Assembly: GCA_963575745.1 (NCBI GenBank) | Contig: CAUYUJ010015948.1 | Location: 767,681 to 831,680 of the forward strand | Length of the DNA stretch: 64,000 nt | Reading direction: 5' to 3' | Source: Prorocentrum cordatum | Lineage: Eukaryota; Sar; Dinophyceae; Prorocentrales; Prorocentraceae | Part shown: one piece after another, positions 1-11,035 of the stretch | How the letters are laid out: each line of letters begins with the position of its first letter | Numbering within the stretch: position 1 is the stretch's first letter | Translations under genes and position numbers: made by a program | Notes under the pieces: generated by a model | The model's database searches: none | The model's input: the letters and a program-made list of their open reading frames with translations, nothing else | Told to the model about the DNA's origin: nothing

Positions 1-592
1 AAGGGTACCTGGAGCTTCCATTGGGGTCCCACACCAGAGGCACTTAGGGTTCAGTGAGGCGTTTTTCTCTAGCTTCGCAAACTGCGCCACCAAATTCGGG
101 ACGCCGTCCCCCAAGCCGCGGCGCGCCCAACCTGGGTTCGCGGTCTCCACTGCAAAGACCGTGGCGCGGCTCAAATACTTGTACAGGCGGCGAGAGGGAA
201 ACTTGGCAAACGAGCAGATGTTCCTGAAACACGAGTGCTTCGGCTTCGTGCATTGGTGGCGCCCCGCCTCGGGAGGGCGGTCAACGTCCAGCCAACAGTT
301 TGCCTTTACAGTGGGGTAAGGGTATGGAACATTCTTTTGGGTGAACTTGCCCTCTCTCCTTTGTCGTAGGCTTTTTGGGGTCGTGCTATCGTAGAGGAGG
401 CGGTGCCAGTCCGTGACCGCCGACAAGGATGCAAGGCTAACCTGCCACCGATGCGGGGCGTGGGCAAGGATGCTCAGCCATCTTGCCATCATACACTTGG
501 GGTCCACCTTCCAGAGGCTGTTGGGGTCCTTATCCTCAAGCGCGAAGACCGCGTCGGAGTGCTCTTGGGGGGTCTTGAAGAACTTCTGGGAG
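1..592 (-). pseudogene. Frameshifted continuation of the GIY-YIG ORF, Cys-rich segment, runs off left edge
   Basis: A different minus frame from the GIY-YIG ORF is open from about 592 to base 1 with no stop. It reads sensibly across the place where the first frame ends, with segments such as FALEDKDPNSLW and KCMMARWLSILAH. Further on come Cys/His-rich stretches: RHQCTKPKHSCFRNIC near 200-260 and PKCLWCGTPM near 15-45. The last looks like half of a zinc ribbon (CLWC). The change of frame at ~590 needs one inserted or deleted base, so either this copy is broken, the assembly has an indel, or a short intron is present. The product is probably the middle of a long mobile-element protein. The 3' end is outside the window. 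Confidence 0.45.
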
Positions 593-3278
593 GTAGCCTG
601 TCAATGCTGGTATCTGGGGGCTGGTCGTGGAGGCTCAGGGGCTCGTTGGGGCTGAGGCCGAGGGAGAGCTGGAAGGGAAACCGCATCCGTGCGTCCCCAG
701 AGTCCCATACGCTGTGCCCAAGTACGGCAAGACGTCCCAATACTTGTGTGGTCAAAATTCGGTTAGACATCGGGGTCTTCGCATTCAAAAACATCTTCTG
801 CATGTCAAGGCCCTTAGCGGCCCGATCAAGGTCCATGGCAGTGAAACTTTGAAGGGCTGTGAATTGTAATCGTTGACACACCCGAGGAAGATTGTGGCAG
901 GTCTTGCGGAGGTTCGGGATGCTTTTGACCACGATCCGCGTCTGCCCGCGAAAGAGGCCTGCCCAGCCAGGTCGGTGCTGAGCTAGCCGTGCAAACACCT
1001 GCTGGATCCATCGGGATGCGGCGACCTTCTCTTGTTCAGAATGTACCTCGATCGTCGTCATACCTGGGACTGGCAACCCTTGGGACTGTTGGAAGATTCG
1101 CAGGGATGTTTGAACTCGGACTTTATCTTGCCAGTGAGGGCAAAGCGAAGCCAGGGACCAAAACACATAGGCGTAGTCATTTTTCCCAGGACGGGAGCGG
1201 CAAGCGAGGTCCCAAGAGATGCCCAAGTGGTGCCCACAAGCCCATCGAAGGAGTAGTTTTGTCATCTTTGGCTCATATATACCCAAAGGTCCCAGGATGC
1301 CATGTTTTGAGTAGCGGTGCTGGATCAAGGTAATATAGAGCTCATCAAACGTAAGCCTCAAACGGTCTTGCCAATAATAACGTGTTTTTAAATACTTCCG
1401 GTGCCCAAAGACTCTAGTGAGAAGGGAATTGATGCGCTCCTCCATCCAGTGGGCGCTCTCGGAGTGCGGCACAGGGCTATGGGACAAGGCAAGCCGTCGG
1501 TCCCGTCGTCCTCGCCGACGGCGTGGGCCAGCTCGCACACGTGCACTCCTGCGGCCCAACCGAACGTTGGGTTGGTTGTTAGCTGCCTGCTGGGCAAACA
1601 TAATGTAGGCACTCTCGAGGCTCGAAATCTCGGACGAGGAAGCAATCAGCACGAAGAAAAACAAGAGCCGGCGCCTACATCCTGGAAGTAGCCCATGATA
1701 GCGACTAGCTTCTTTTACAGGTTGACCTTTTTGGACTTGGAAGAGACCTCGGACATGTTCCCGAAAACGTCCTACACCCCCTGAGGCCTGCCCATGGGCC
1801 CTCGTAATACTACCCTTGCCAATGTAGAGGACCTCGGAGCCTACCTGGTAGAGGTAGCTGCTATTGGGCATCTTCGGGGGGTTCAGGCCTCGCAGGGCCA
1901 TGTACTGAGTACGTAGGAACAGAGCTCGTTCGAGTGCGTGTGGTAATCGTGCGGAGTCTGGACGGGCAAGGGCCTCTGTACACATAGGATGGAGGCTTCG
2001 ACAAAGTTGACGGGCCCGCCACCGTTGGCGTCTTCCTGCAATAAAGAGGCCACGAATCCGAATCACAGACATCACTGTCGTTACGGCAAGAGCCAGAGCT
2101 GATACACCATGTGGGGCCCCTGGCTTGTCCACCAGGGGTAGCAAGGCACGTTGGAGATCATGAAGTCCACCAATGAAGGCAGTCGAAGGTTGTGCCACGA
2201 GCACTTGCCAGAGACCCCCTGCAAATAATAGTGTTATCTCCTTTGGCACATGTAGACCCGAAAACATAGGATCTGTCGGGATGTTCGAGGCCCAACTACA
2301 GAGACCATACATATCAGAGTAAGCGCGAGCACGTACTTGAGATCCCGTGAGGCCATCATATTGACAGGGTCCGCGCTGGCTCCGAAACTTGTGGATACAT
2401 CGGTTGCCTTGGTCCTGGAGAGGGCTTCCGTGTACGCCAGAGGCAAACCAGCACACCAGAATCCTGAGCATAAATCGTACATTGAGATGTCGAAAGCGGT
2501 GGCCTGGGTGCCGATGACGAGGGCCTGCGTGCTCTCGATCGTGGGGAGTGCAGAGTCGGGATAGAGTGCGTCTCCAATCGCGCCGCCGAGATCGGTTTAG
2601 CCACCATTGCAGCACGGTCTCGGAAGAGAAAGTAGTACACAAACCCAACCAATTGCACCGCCACAACCTTGAGACACGGTAATTGGCCGCCTTCACGGGT
2701 GGTGGTGTGCACGCTCGGGGAACATCACCTTGGCTGAACAAGCCAGAATCATACATAAGGAAACTCGAGCTTATAAGAAATTGTGATATGAATACTGCAC
2801 TGGCAAACCAGACTCGTAATATGAAGACTGGACTGGCAGACCAGACTCGTAATATGAAGACAGAACTGGCAAACATTACGCGTTTGGTACCTTCTGCCGC
2901 GGCTGCGGTGCATGGGGACGGCTCGTCACCACTCCGATCCCGCCGCGTACACACTTGGAAGCGAAGTAGAAGATTATCGATAAAGCAAGTCACCCTGTAG
3001 GTCGTGCGTGCCCTTGGAGCTCCAGAGGTCCTTGAGGTCATCATTGGGGTACTCACGTGGGTCTTCGGGGGCCTCGAAAGAGAACGCATGGCCGAACTCA
3101 AGATCCTCAAGCGACGCCCCAAGACTCGTGACCACCCTGCAACACCAAGACAAACCAGAGGAGTAATGCAAGACGGTATTCTCGGGGCCCCTTCGCTCGC
3201 AGAGCACTCGATGAATATTTTACCACAGAGCATCCAACGAGAAGCAACTTCAGTAGCATGGAATCGACACGAGCCCAC
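489..3278 (-). CDS. GIY-YIG endonuclease-domain ORF, probably from a retroelement (partial)
   Basis: A 929-codon open frame. Around 1,560-1,880 it encodes a GIY-YIG nuclease-like module: a YLYQ strand, then VLYIGKG (the YIG part), an Arg-containing helix with RFREHV, and a later LESAYIMF segment whose Glu would be the metal ligand. The downstream ~330 residues are Trp- and Arg-rich and contain no family I can name with certainty. The layout (GIY-YIG followed by a Cys-rich region) recalls uncharacterised dinoflagellate ORFs that carry a reverse transcriptase further downstream; that part would lie beyond the left edge, so this is inference. The first ~250 residues are doubtful: they include a 33-bp tandem repeat (2,793-2,882) and could be non-coding, so the true start may be nearer 2,330. 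The frame is lost near 590, where the coding sequence appears to continue in another frame. Confidence 0.55.
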   Translation of the reverse strand: MGSCRFHATEVASRWMLCGKIFIECSASEGAPRIPSCITPLVCLGVAGWSRVLGRRLRILSSAMRSLSRPPKTHVSTPMMTSRTSGAPRARTTYRVTCFIDNLLLRFQVCTRRDRSGDEPSPCTAAAAEGTKRVMFASSVFILRVWSASPVFILRVWFASAVFISQFLISSSFLMYDSGLFSQGDVPRACTPPPVKAANYRVSRLWRCNWLGLCTTFSSETVLQWWLNRSRRRDWRRTLSRLCTPHDREHAGPRHRHPGHRFRHLNVRFMLRILVCWFASGVHGSPLQDQGNRCIHKFRSQRGPCQYDGLTGSQVRARAYSDMYGLCSWASNIPTDPMFSGLHVPKEITLLFAGGLWQVLVAQPSTAFIGGLHDLQRALLPLVDKPGAPHGVSALALAVTTVMSVIRIRGLFIAGRRQRWRARQLCRSLHPMCTEALARPDSARLPHALERALFLRTQYMALRGLNPPKMPNSSYLYQVGSEVLYIGKGSITRAHGQASGGVGRFREHVRGLFQVQKGQPVKEASRYHGLLPGCRRRLLFFFVLIASSSEISSLESAYIMFAQQAANNQPNVRLGRRSARVRAGPRRRRGRRDRRLALSHSPVPHSESAHWMEERINSLLTRVFGHRKYLKTRYYWQDRLRLTFDELYITLIQHRYSKHGILGPLGIYEPKMTKLLLRWACGHHLGISWDLACRSRPGKNDYAYVFWSLASLCPHWQDKVRVQTSLRIFQQSQGLPVPGMTTIEVHSEQEKVAASRWIQQVFARLAQHRPGWAGLFRGQTRIVVKSIPNLRKTCHNLPRVCQRLQFTALQSFTAMDLDRAAKGLDMQKMFLNAKTPMSNRILTTQVLGRLAVLGHSVWDSGDARMRFPFQLSLGLSPNEPLSLHDQPPDTSIDRLPPRSSSRPPKSTPTRSSRLRIRTPTASGRWTPSV
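2793..2882. repeat. 33-bp tandem repeat, ~2.7 copies
   Basis: Units built on CTGGCAGACCAGACTCGTAA and ATATGAAGACTGGA follow each other at a 33-bp period. Because 33 is divisible by three, the minus-strand frame stays open and gives a repeated VFILRVW peptide. Confidence 0.8.
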
Positions 3279-3299
3279 GTGTGTGCGCCGCTCTCATTA

Positions 3300-4760
3300 G
3301 AGCGTCTTCAGCGCTTGCCTAAACCCGTGCCGTAATCGCCTGAAAAGAAACAGCTATGGTAGGATGTGAGATGTGTGGTGAAGCGTGGCATGAGAATGAA
3401 ACGCTTATGTAACTGCCCGAATTCAATTACTGAGCTACCCAATTGCAGACATCGCATTGCTATCTTCTGACCATTCAAACTGCAAAAGAGCACGCGCGCA
3501 CACGCACACACACACACGCACACACACACACACCGTCCCGAATCCCGCCTGTTCGTGGTGGGCCTCGGGCCCACGGGGCACAAAGGCGGGGCTCGGGAAC
3601 AGAAGTGCGAGGCCCACCCAACTCGCCCTGCCATCCCCTGCGCCCCCCAAGCGAGGGAGTCTCAGCCAGGACAGAAAGGAGAGGACCAACCACGTCGCAC
3701 ACGGTACTTCGGGGAATATACCCGCCTGTGGCGGGCCCAGGGCACGCCCCCCAAAACGTCTCGGCACTCCTGGGCGGCTCCCCGTCGCCGCAGGCGACGG
3801 GGTGGGGTGGGGGCAAGGGGGGCAAAACGGATAAAAACAATCCTGCGTCAATATTGACGGCGCTGATGTCTCCACTTTGACGCGCTGTGATGCGCGCAAA
3901 AATGTTCTCAGAACGAGCGGGCGCAGTGCAGCCCAAATCCTGAATTCAGATGTATTGCGATCGAAGCTGCGACGACAACTAAACAACCTAATACTATTAT
4001 AACAACATTCGCTGGGCACCCGAGGCCAAAATATTATCCCAATCGATATTGCATGTGTGTTCACAGTTTTTTACGGGAACTGGTCGAAGTAATGATAGTG
4101 AACTTTTGTTGCGCGAGGCACTCCAGGGCCCAAATGTTTTGTCAAGTATATCCGGAATATTTTGTGAGGGCCCAAATGAGTTACGGGAGTCATGCATTGC
4201 ATGTGTTGTACTCTGTGTATCCGACATGTCATGAAACTGAGATGAGGTTGACGGTCTCAGAATATCAGCGACGGGCGTCTTGTCTGGGTGCCTTTCTGCC
4301 AATGGAATCGGCGAAATTGTTATCTATTTGTTGGTGGGTGACCAGCCGGGGTACTTTTATGCTTATAATTGATCGAGCCACTCAAATCATGGTAATGATA
4401 GGATCTGGAAAACGGCCTCGGATTTAGAAAATATGTTGTCGAATTTAGTAAACCGGCGTTGGCGTTTACAAAATGATTGTTTGTCTCGTTTTGGTTCGGC
4501 GGCGCCATTTAATCAATCAGTTTCTCGCTTTAGTAAGGCATCGTTTTCTCCATAATTTATATTAAGGGCGCGCGTCCAATCATTGCCACGACCTATGTGA
4601 GCGGCTGAATAATGCCACAATGTATGACATAACATCCTATCATGCCCATATTGCCACACTTTATGCTACGAAATTGCACCATATAAAATTCGATCAGCGA
4701 AACCTGTGGGGTTCGTAGTACGCAGGATCCCAAGCGCGATTGCCATGATTATCGAATTGT
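3300..4760. other. Gene-free stretch with a (CA)n microsatellite
   Basis: No credible coding frame. A CA/CG dinucleotide tract occupies about 3,491-3,533. From ~3,880 to 4,760 the sequence is distinctly more AT-rich than the flanks and has no repeat I can define. Open frames crossing the CA tract are low-complexity artefacts. Confidence 0.6.
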
Positions 4761-5215
4761 CAAAATTGTGCATGTTGTGATATGATCAGCCCAAATGTAT
4801 CCGCAAACGTTCTCGCCAATGTAGATCCAGTTGTTTCAAATGGCATGGCCAGTAGCGGCATGTGTTGTCGCGGTGGCGCTCCAGGGAATTGCGCCACCAT
4901 GCCTCTGGGCGCGTCCTGCGAGTGCCGCCCCGACTGCGCTCGGCGCGGCTCGGCGCGGCCATGCTGGTCAGGTGGCGCGGGCCTTGCGGCCGGCGCTCCT
5001 GGCCTCCGCGCCGTCGCCGCAGTCGGCGCGGAGGCTGCAGCGGCGCCGCCAGTCCAGCCAGCGTCGCAAGGGGCAGGGCCGCCGGATGGCGCCGCGCCCG
5101 AGGAGGAGGCAGCGCCCATGGCCGGCCCGTCGCGGCGCGGCGGTGGAGGCGCGGGAGGCGGGGCAGAACGGGGGTCGGCGACAGGATCAGTCGCTTGCCG
5201 AAGGCTGTACCCCCC
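4760..5215. other. GC-rich stretch of uncertain status
   Basis: GC-rich sequence with overlapping Ala/Gly/Arg-rich open frames on both strands and no recognisable domain. It may be the decayed 3' part of the minus-strand coding region that begins upstream. I assign no gene. Confidence 0.3.
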
Positions 5216-5992
5216 TTACTGGCGCGAGCTGCGCCAGGGTCGCGCGGCCCTGGCCCGCCCCCTTTCCCAATGGGAATGGAAAAGGGTCGCGGGCCCCCTT
5301 TCCGAGCGTTCAGCGCGACTCATCGCGCCAGGTGCTTTGACTCTACGTCCATCATGACCATTCGCAGCGCTTTCGGTCTGCAAGCGCATGGCCATTCGCG
5401 CGTCTTCTATTGTCAAAGGGTGATCGTTGTCCATTTCGCGCCCGCGTGCCAACTGCTGCCGGGAGACTGGGCGCCCCCGGCAGCGAAACAGAAAGTCCTG
5501 GTATTGGTGATATAAAAGACCCTCGAAGTCGCGAGGATCGACCTCGGCGCCAGCCAATCGGCAGTGGCGAGCCGCTGGTCGCCCCGCGGCAAGCCGCCTG
5601 CGACGCCTGGTCGCTGCCTGCGAGGCAATGACGTATGCGCGCGTGATCTGCTGCGCAACGCCAATATTCAGATGGTCGCGGATCCAGCAGATGACGCCCG
5701 CAATGAGTGCGACCTCGTCCTCGCCCGCCTCGCCAAAGGCTGAAGCGCTCGCGCGCATCTTGCAGGCGCGGTCTCCGTTATTGGCAGAGGGGCCGCGGAA
5801 GCGCCTGCCGCAGCTTCGCTTTTCCATCTGAATGTCGCCCGCGCCAGTCTGGACGAGTGTCTCAATCCGCTCGCGGGTGTCTCCACCGGCGCTCAGGGGG
5901 CGCCCGAGATCGCTCAGGGCCTGATCGGTGACCGCGCGAGCGTTATCGGTGGCGAGGTCGGCGGAGAGCGATTCGCACTCCTCATCAGTCAT
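5216..5992 (-). pseudogene. Unidentified coding fragment, 258 codons
   Basis: The minus-strand frame begins MTDEECESLSADLATDN and contains plausible helical, charged sequence (IERIETL-like, GEDEVALIAGVICWIRDHL, EGLLYHQYQDFLFRC). The upstream fragment at 5,989-6,513 ends in a different frame exactly where this one starts, and an in-frame extension (STGDLPDQ) precedes its first Met, so both are probably pieces of one protein split by a frameshift. No known domain is recognised. Beyond ~5,350 the sequence turns into low-complexity Arg/Ala and may not be coding. Confidence 0.35.
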
Positions 5993-6513
5993 CTGATCGG
6001 GGAGATCGCCAGTCGAGGTGTCTCCGCCAGACTGATGTGCTGAGGCCGTGCCAGTGTGGCCTGCTCTATGAGCGCCGCCTCATGCGCGGCCCTCTCGTCG
6101 CCCTGCCGGGCGCCGTCGCTATCGGCGCGGAGTGCTTCGACGATCTCGTCCTGTGTGGGGGCAACAGCAGATGCGGAGCTTCCCGGGTCAGATTTGGGCC
6201 GCGGGGGCGCGCGAGATCCCGGGGGGCCGTTCTGGTCAGATGGGCGCTGAGATATATCGGCGTCAGCCCCAGGAATGCGCGCGCCAGGTCGTTGATCATC
6301 GGCAGGGTCTTCATCTGGCCGATCGCGGAACATTGGGATGTCTGGCTCCAAGAAATCCTGGGATGTCATCGGATGCGATAGTATCGCCCCATCACTTTCG
6401 CAAGGCAATGAGGCCCGGGTGATTGCAATGTATTTGCATGGGGGGCAGCGCCTACCAAGCATTGCTGACACTTGTAAAGGCTTCCGCGCATGAGTTGGAT
6501 ATCCAACTGTCAT
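5989..6513 (-). pseudogene. Unidentified coding fragment, 174 codons
   Basis: Convincing coding texture from about 6,370 downward: MTSQDFLEPDIPMFRDRPDE, then a Pro/Asp-rich linker, then PTQDEIVEALRADSDG and a short helix ending ISLAETPR. Disordered, acidic and Pro-rich, which would suit a Gag or linker protein, but there is no diagnostic motif. The fragment is joined to the next one by an apparent frameshift near 6,000. The upstream 45 residues look non-coding. Confidence 0.35.
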
Positions 6514-6515
6514 GG

Positions 6516-7385
6516 CTATATTCGCTGTCGTAAGTGTAACTCATATTCCACAACAAAGAGTGGATGACATGTACGTGGCCACAAATATGGAATATCAACG
6601 GCACACTGGATGCGATGATCGAATGTCGTGTTGTAAAATTGAATTCCCGTGTTAACGCGGGAACTAATTGCGAGATGAGATGTGAACGTATGCGCGTCGC
6701 GTTGATGCGTGGTGTTGATGTGATGAGTGATGTCGCATAGCAATGTGTCGGGCAATGGTTGAGATAACCATGTGCACATGCCAGAGTCGGTGGCTTCTTT
6801 GATCGCATCAGCGGCTTCTGGGTAGTTTTCGACGGTCTCAAATGGATCGGCGATCTGCATCGCGTCCGTGTTCTCAGCCGCTTTGACAGCCAGGTCATCC
6901 TCGTGGGTGCCCTGTGTAGTGGCAGCGTCGTGTCGCGCGGGTGTTTCCACCGGCGCATTAACGACTGTGTCTGCGATGGGACTGCCGAGGTGGGTGTCCA
7001 TGTCGTATTGCGACAGGGTGCCATGTACGCCTTCGGGAATCTTTCGATGGAGAGGATATGCGAACTTGAGGCCTGTCTGCTCAGTCCCGCGGTCGTTGTG
7101 CCATATGTTGACCCAGCGCGGTCCCTCGCCTCTGAAAGGTCTCTGAACGGCAATGTAGCTGCCACAACGGGTCCAATCGATAATGGTGCCAAATCGTTTT
7201 CCTCTTGCCCATGTGATGACGCTCTTGACGTCTCCTGCTGGCCATGGGGCATTGTATGCTCTGCAATGCGCGTTGCCCCGAGGTCTCGTATGAATCAAGC
7301 CGCCGTCCTTGATTGCGTTGTACCTTGGGCCCCAATCCCTGCAGCTGTTCGAGAGCTCCCGTACCATTGGTTCGCGCAGTTCCAT
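6516..7385 (-). CDS. Unidentified protein, 289 codons
   Basis: The longest uninterrupted frame of the 5-12 kb block. Its N-terminal part looks like a folded domain: SNSCRDWGPRYNAIKDGG, DVKSVITWARGKRFGTIID, SYIAVQRPF, PRWVNIWHNDRGTEQTG, then an acidic Thr/Ala-rich linker and ATDSGMCTWLSQPLPD. Trp, Tyr and charged residues are spread as in real protein. The last ~80 codons look less protein-like and may be past the true end. I recognise no family. It overlaps or abuts other minus-strand fragments, so it may be one exon or one intact part of a decayed element ORF. Confidence 0.4.
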   Translation of the reverse strand: MELREPMVRELSNSCRDWGPRYNAIKDGGLIHTRPRGNAHCRAYNAPWPAGDVKSVITWARGKRFGTIIDWTRCGSYIAVQRPFRGEGPRWVNIWHNDRGTEQTGLKFAYPLHRKIPEGVHGTLSQYDMDTHLGSPIADTVVNAPVETPARHDAATTQGTHEDDLAVKAAENTDAMQIADPFETVENYPEAADAIKEATDSGMCTWLSQPLPDTLLCDITHHINTTHQRDAHTFTSHLAISSRVNTGIQFYNTTFDHRIQCAVDIPYLWPRTCHPLFVVEYELHLRQRI

Positions 7386-8304
7386 GCGGGTCTGCGCGGC
7401 ATTCCACCGCTTGGCGGTGCCAATTCATCGACAGTCTCCTGCATGATTTGCGTTGGTGGTTGCTCTGGTGGGGCCGCGTCTGGTGCAGGGGCGGGCGGTT
7501 CCACTGGCGCTGGGTCGGCCGCGGGTGCATCGTAGGCAGCGCTGTATGTGCCAGGTGGAATCCTATCCTGAAGGGCAGGGTCATGCTCTGCGCGCGCTTG
7601 GGGGAAGGCTGTCGGCGCCGCTGCGCCAGCGGCGGCGTCCGCGGGCATGGCCGCTGGCGCAGGCTCCACAACTGTAGGCGGCTGTGGAGGCCCAGGGTGC
7701 TTGGCGATCGTGGAACCGCTCGCGATGAGGTTCGGCGGCGGCGTCTGCGGCGTTGGCCCCGACGCATTCGCAGGTGCTGGCGGCGGCGGCGGAGGCGGGG
7801 ACCTGCGTGCTCGTTATTGACCTGGACGTGCGTTTCGCCGCAGGTGTTGCCGCTGGCGCGACGTCGCGAACTTCGCATTGGCTCCGTGGCTCAATGAGCT
7901 GTTCCAGCGGTGGGTGCGCCCAAGACGGGCTGCGCTCTGGGTGCAATGCTTTGCCGCCGACGGCGCGGATGGCGAGGCCTGTGCTGCACGGCGTGGTCTG
8001 CGGACGCAGAGCGGCGCCCTGCTCGCCGAGCCAGAACTCACCGCCCGCTGACAGAGCGGCTTTCATGCCGATGACGATGTCGACGTGTTTCTTCCTGCGC
8101 TGGAACTTGTAACCAGGAGGCTTGGTGCGCGGGTTCGGCTCGTCGTCGTCGACGAAAGAACTGGGGCTGAAACAGCCTTCCTTCCGAGCCTCGTGTGCTG
8201 CTCCGTATCACGGGTTGATGCGGTATGTCGTGATGCTCATCGTAGTAGCATGATGGAAATATTTTGCGTCCGTCAATTGTAACGTTTCCCATCCCATATC
8301 CCAT
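7295..8304 (-). pseudogene. Unidentified Ala/Pro-rich coding fragments
   Basis: Three minus frames are used in succession: one starting MGYGMGNVTIDGRKIFPS (8,304 downward), one with KAALSAGGEFWLGEQG and PLEQLIEPRSQCEVRDVAP (8,066-7,800), and one with DPALQDRIPPGTYSAAYDA and TQIMQETVDELAPPSGG (7,669-7,400). Each is protein-like only over part of its length, so the picture is of one coding sequence broken by frameshifts. The Ala/Pro-rich parts look like unstructured linkers. No domain recognised. Confidence 0.3.
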
Positions 8305-8910
8305 GGCTGGCTCGAAATGGGCGCAGCTCCGACCGCCGACCGCCTAAATCGCCAAAACGCGTTCCCGCGTGAAGTCCTGGCCGAGGGCATTGCAACCGTC
8401 GCGTCAGACGAAGACCTGGGAGCGAGCCTTATCGTCGATGTGCACCTGGAGGAAAACGACACTGCGATGATGTAGTAATCGCCTGCAGATTGCCATGGTT
8501 GTCCGAATTGTTGCACCTGTCCCACGTGGGCGGCGATCGCCCGGGAGTCGGGGCCGTGATCATTGTGGGCAAATGTGTCTGTCGCGAGCTGGTCGAGGGA
8601 AGATGCGGCGCTGCGTGCCGCCCATGGTGCCACGTCGCGCGACCTCGGCCAAATTTTTCCGCAGCGATCTCGGAACTGGTCGAGTCAGTTTCGGCTGCCT
8701 CTGCCATGGCGTAAAACTGTGGAGATTGACTTGATGAGCTCTTTCGCGGTGCCGAGGAAACGGGAGTGGCATTGCCACCCTGTCATCGAAGGAGGTCCCA
8801 ATTGCATCGTTTTCGCATTGCACAGCGCAGCCCGTTCGCATTCAGAAAAGCATCCATTATTCTGCAAGTCAGGGGCATGTGCGATCACGTGCTCGTCGCA
8901 CTGCCGGTGC

Positions 8911-9759
8911 TCAATGCAGTCCTCGCCCGTAGTGCATGGTGCATGAGGGGGCCGCGCAAATTGCCAGGAACCCATGGGTTGTTGTCGAGCTTTTTCGCGC
9001 GGGTGCAAGACTCGCGCGGCGCGCAGTAGTTGCCGGTCTTGCCCGAATCGTCCTTCCCATATTCGCTTTGTGATCGATCGCGGCAATCGTGCGCTGCCAT
9101 CGCTGCGAGCTGGGCGAGGCTGCTGGCGCCGCGGAAGGAGCGGCGTCAGCAGGTGTTGCCGCCGGCGCATCGTCGGCCACAGTTGGGGTAGACGGTGGGC
9201 GCGGCGGGGGCGCGGGTGGAGCCTTCGGCGTAGTTGGGGGGAGCGGCGGCGGCGGGCGCGGCGGCGGCGGCGGCTGCTCGGGCGGCGGCTGCTGGGATGA
9301 GGCGGGCGCGGGGGCATCCTCCGGCGGCGGGGGGTGCTTGGGCGGGGGCGGTCGGACCTGCACTGACAACAGTGGGTATGCCTGCATGTCCCCCTCGTTC
9401 CGTGGAGGGGGCGGTGGGCTTTCTTCGTTCGCCGCAGCTCGTTGTCGCAAACGCCCCCTGCACTCGATGATGTAGTCTTTGTGGCAGATGCTTGCTTCTT
9501 CGAAGAAACCCGTCTCAGCGCTCGCACGCGCGTTGGATGCTGGCCCGGCTTTGTCGATGAACTGCTGTAGTGCACGCCGCGTCGTGGCGTGGCGGATCTG
9601 GAACCGCATAGCGGACGACATTTCAAGTAGTCGCATGCAGGGGAGTTCCATGTGGTCCAAACCTGTGGGTCGGCGTTCATCAGGGCATTGACTCTCTCGA
9701 GTATCTTTGTGTAAGATTCGAAGCATGTCCATTCTGCGGCCGAAAGATACATTTCCCAT
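8911..9759 (-). pseudogene. Unidentified ORF with long poly-proline segment, 282 codons
   Basis: Begins with helical sequence (LLEMSSAMRFQIRHATT, RRALQQFIDKAGPASNA, ETGFFEEASICHKDYIIE), followed by about 90 residues of Pro-rich repeats (PPPPP, APAPASSQQ, PPRPPPP) at ~9,150-9,420. The Pro-rich region arises from GGC/GGG-rich DNA and is open in several frames. A Gag-like or linker role is possible but unsupported. The upstream fragment at 9,680-10,084 may be its N-terminal continuation in another frame. Confidence 0.35.
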
Positions 9760-11035
9760 CCCGATCTCTGCCGTGGGCTGTGGGTTCGGGCTGAGTGCGC
9801 GCTGGAGTATTCACATCTGGCATCGCCATTCTGGGCCTCCCGAGTGGTCTCTCTGGGAGGCGGGCGCGATGGGCTGGTGTGCCAGGAGGAGGGCCCGGCG
9901 CTGGAATCACCGCCGTCGGGGGGTTCGGGATGGCGGCGGCCTCGGATCGCATAGAACGCATGGTGGTGTTCATCCACGCAACCATTGCAGTATCGCCCAA
10001 GGCCTGCGTTTGCAGCCCACCGAGTCCATGACGGTGTTGATATTGCGTGGGTTGCTCCAGGCGCATGCGAAGTGCGGAATTCATCTCGACGGCCCGTTTG
10101 TGTCCCCGATGGTTCGTGACCGGCTAATTCAGGGGGTTGCGGAAAGGAAACGGTTGGCTGGCCAGAGACATATCACCGCACTGAGGTTGCGCACCGAAGC
10201 ACCGTGCATAAACTGCAACGCCAACTGGGCGAAGTTGCGCGGAGCCTGCGCAACGTGCCATGCGTTCTCGTAGGGGCGGTCCTGTGTTTCAGTCCATTGT
10301 TCAACCGGTGGTACTGCGATGCCTGTGCCAGCGAACATGCCAACGATCTACTGTATGATGGTCTCGAAGCTCAGTCCGAGGCCCTAGTGCTTGGCCTTGC
10401 TAGGCCCCATAACAGTGGGGCAGCGGAAGAAATTCATCACATCGATAGAACGCGATATGTCCACCATGACGAGTTGAGGCAATGATGCGACCGCCCCGCT
10501 GCGTGTAGGGGTGAACTGATCGTCGTATTTCTCAGATGCGCTGCCCCGAGCGCGATGGGGGCGGATATCCACGCGCGTTCCGCCCCGGGCAATGTCGTCG
10601 GCACTCCGCCAACGGAATGCGCTCAGGCCTCGTTGGTAGTGCTTCTGCTTGACATGAGCTGGGAAGTGGTCAGCCCAATAGCTTTAGATGATCTCGTTCC
10701 TGTCGCGATGCACGTTTTAGCCCTTCGCCGCGTGATGCGATCGGGCCGCGCGGATCTTGTCGATGATTTTTCAGTTCGATGTTGACTGGCTCCTGGGAAT
10801 TCGTGGCGATGTCGAGTTTAACAGCTTGCCTCTTGCCGCGCGGCAGCGGGGGCAAATCGCTGGCGTCGCCGCTGGCCTCGGGCAGCCGGGGCAAGTCGCA
10901 GCGGATGGGGGGATCATGCGTCAGCCAAAAGTTCCGGCAGTCAGTCTCCTGCATGGCCCGCGACGTGATATCCTCGCGCACGCAGGCGCTGAAATCCCCA
11001 AGTGTTGCGCCGTGCTGACATTGGAACTCACGCAT
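9680..11035 (-). pseudogene. Series of short minus-strand coding remnants
   Basis: Four short frames follow each other with stops or frame changes between them: 10,670-11,035 (GATLGDFSACVREDITSRA), 10,384-10,572 (VASLPQLVMVDISRSIDVMN), 10,129-10,338 (MFAGTGIAVPPVEQWTETQD; ALQFMHGASVRNLSAVICLW) and 9,680-10,084 (MRLEQPTQYQHRHGLGGLQT; TAMVAWMNTTMRSMRSEAAA). Each has good amino-acid composition and they share direction, which suggests one decayed gene rather than chance frames. The family is unknown. The ends of each piece are approximate. Confidence 0.35.

Noticed and set aside
3435-4064. Frames of 100-209 codons across the (CA)n tract
   Set aside because: Low-complexity Val/Cys or Thr/His runs joined to unrelated sequence, open on both strands, with no domain.
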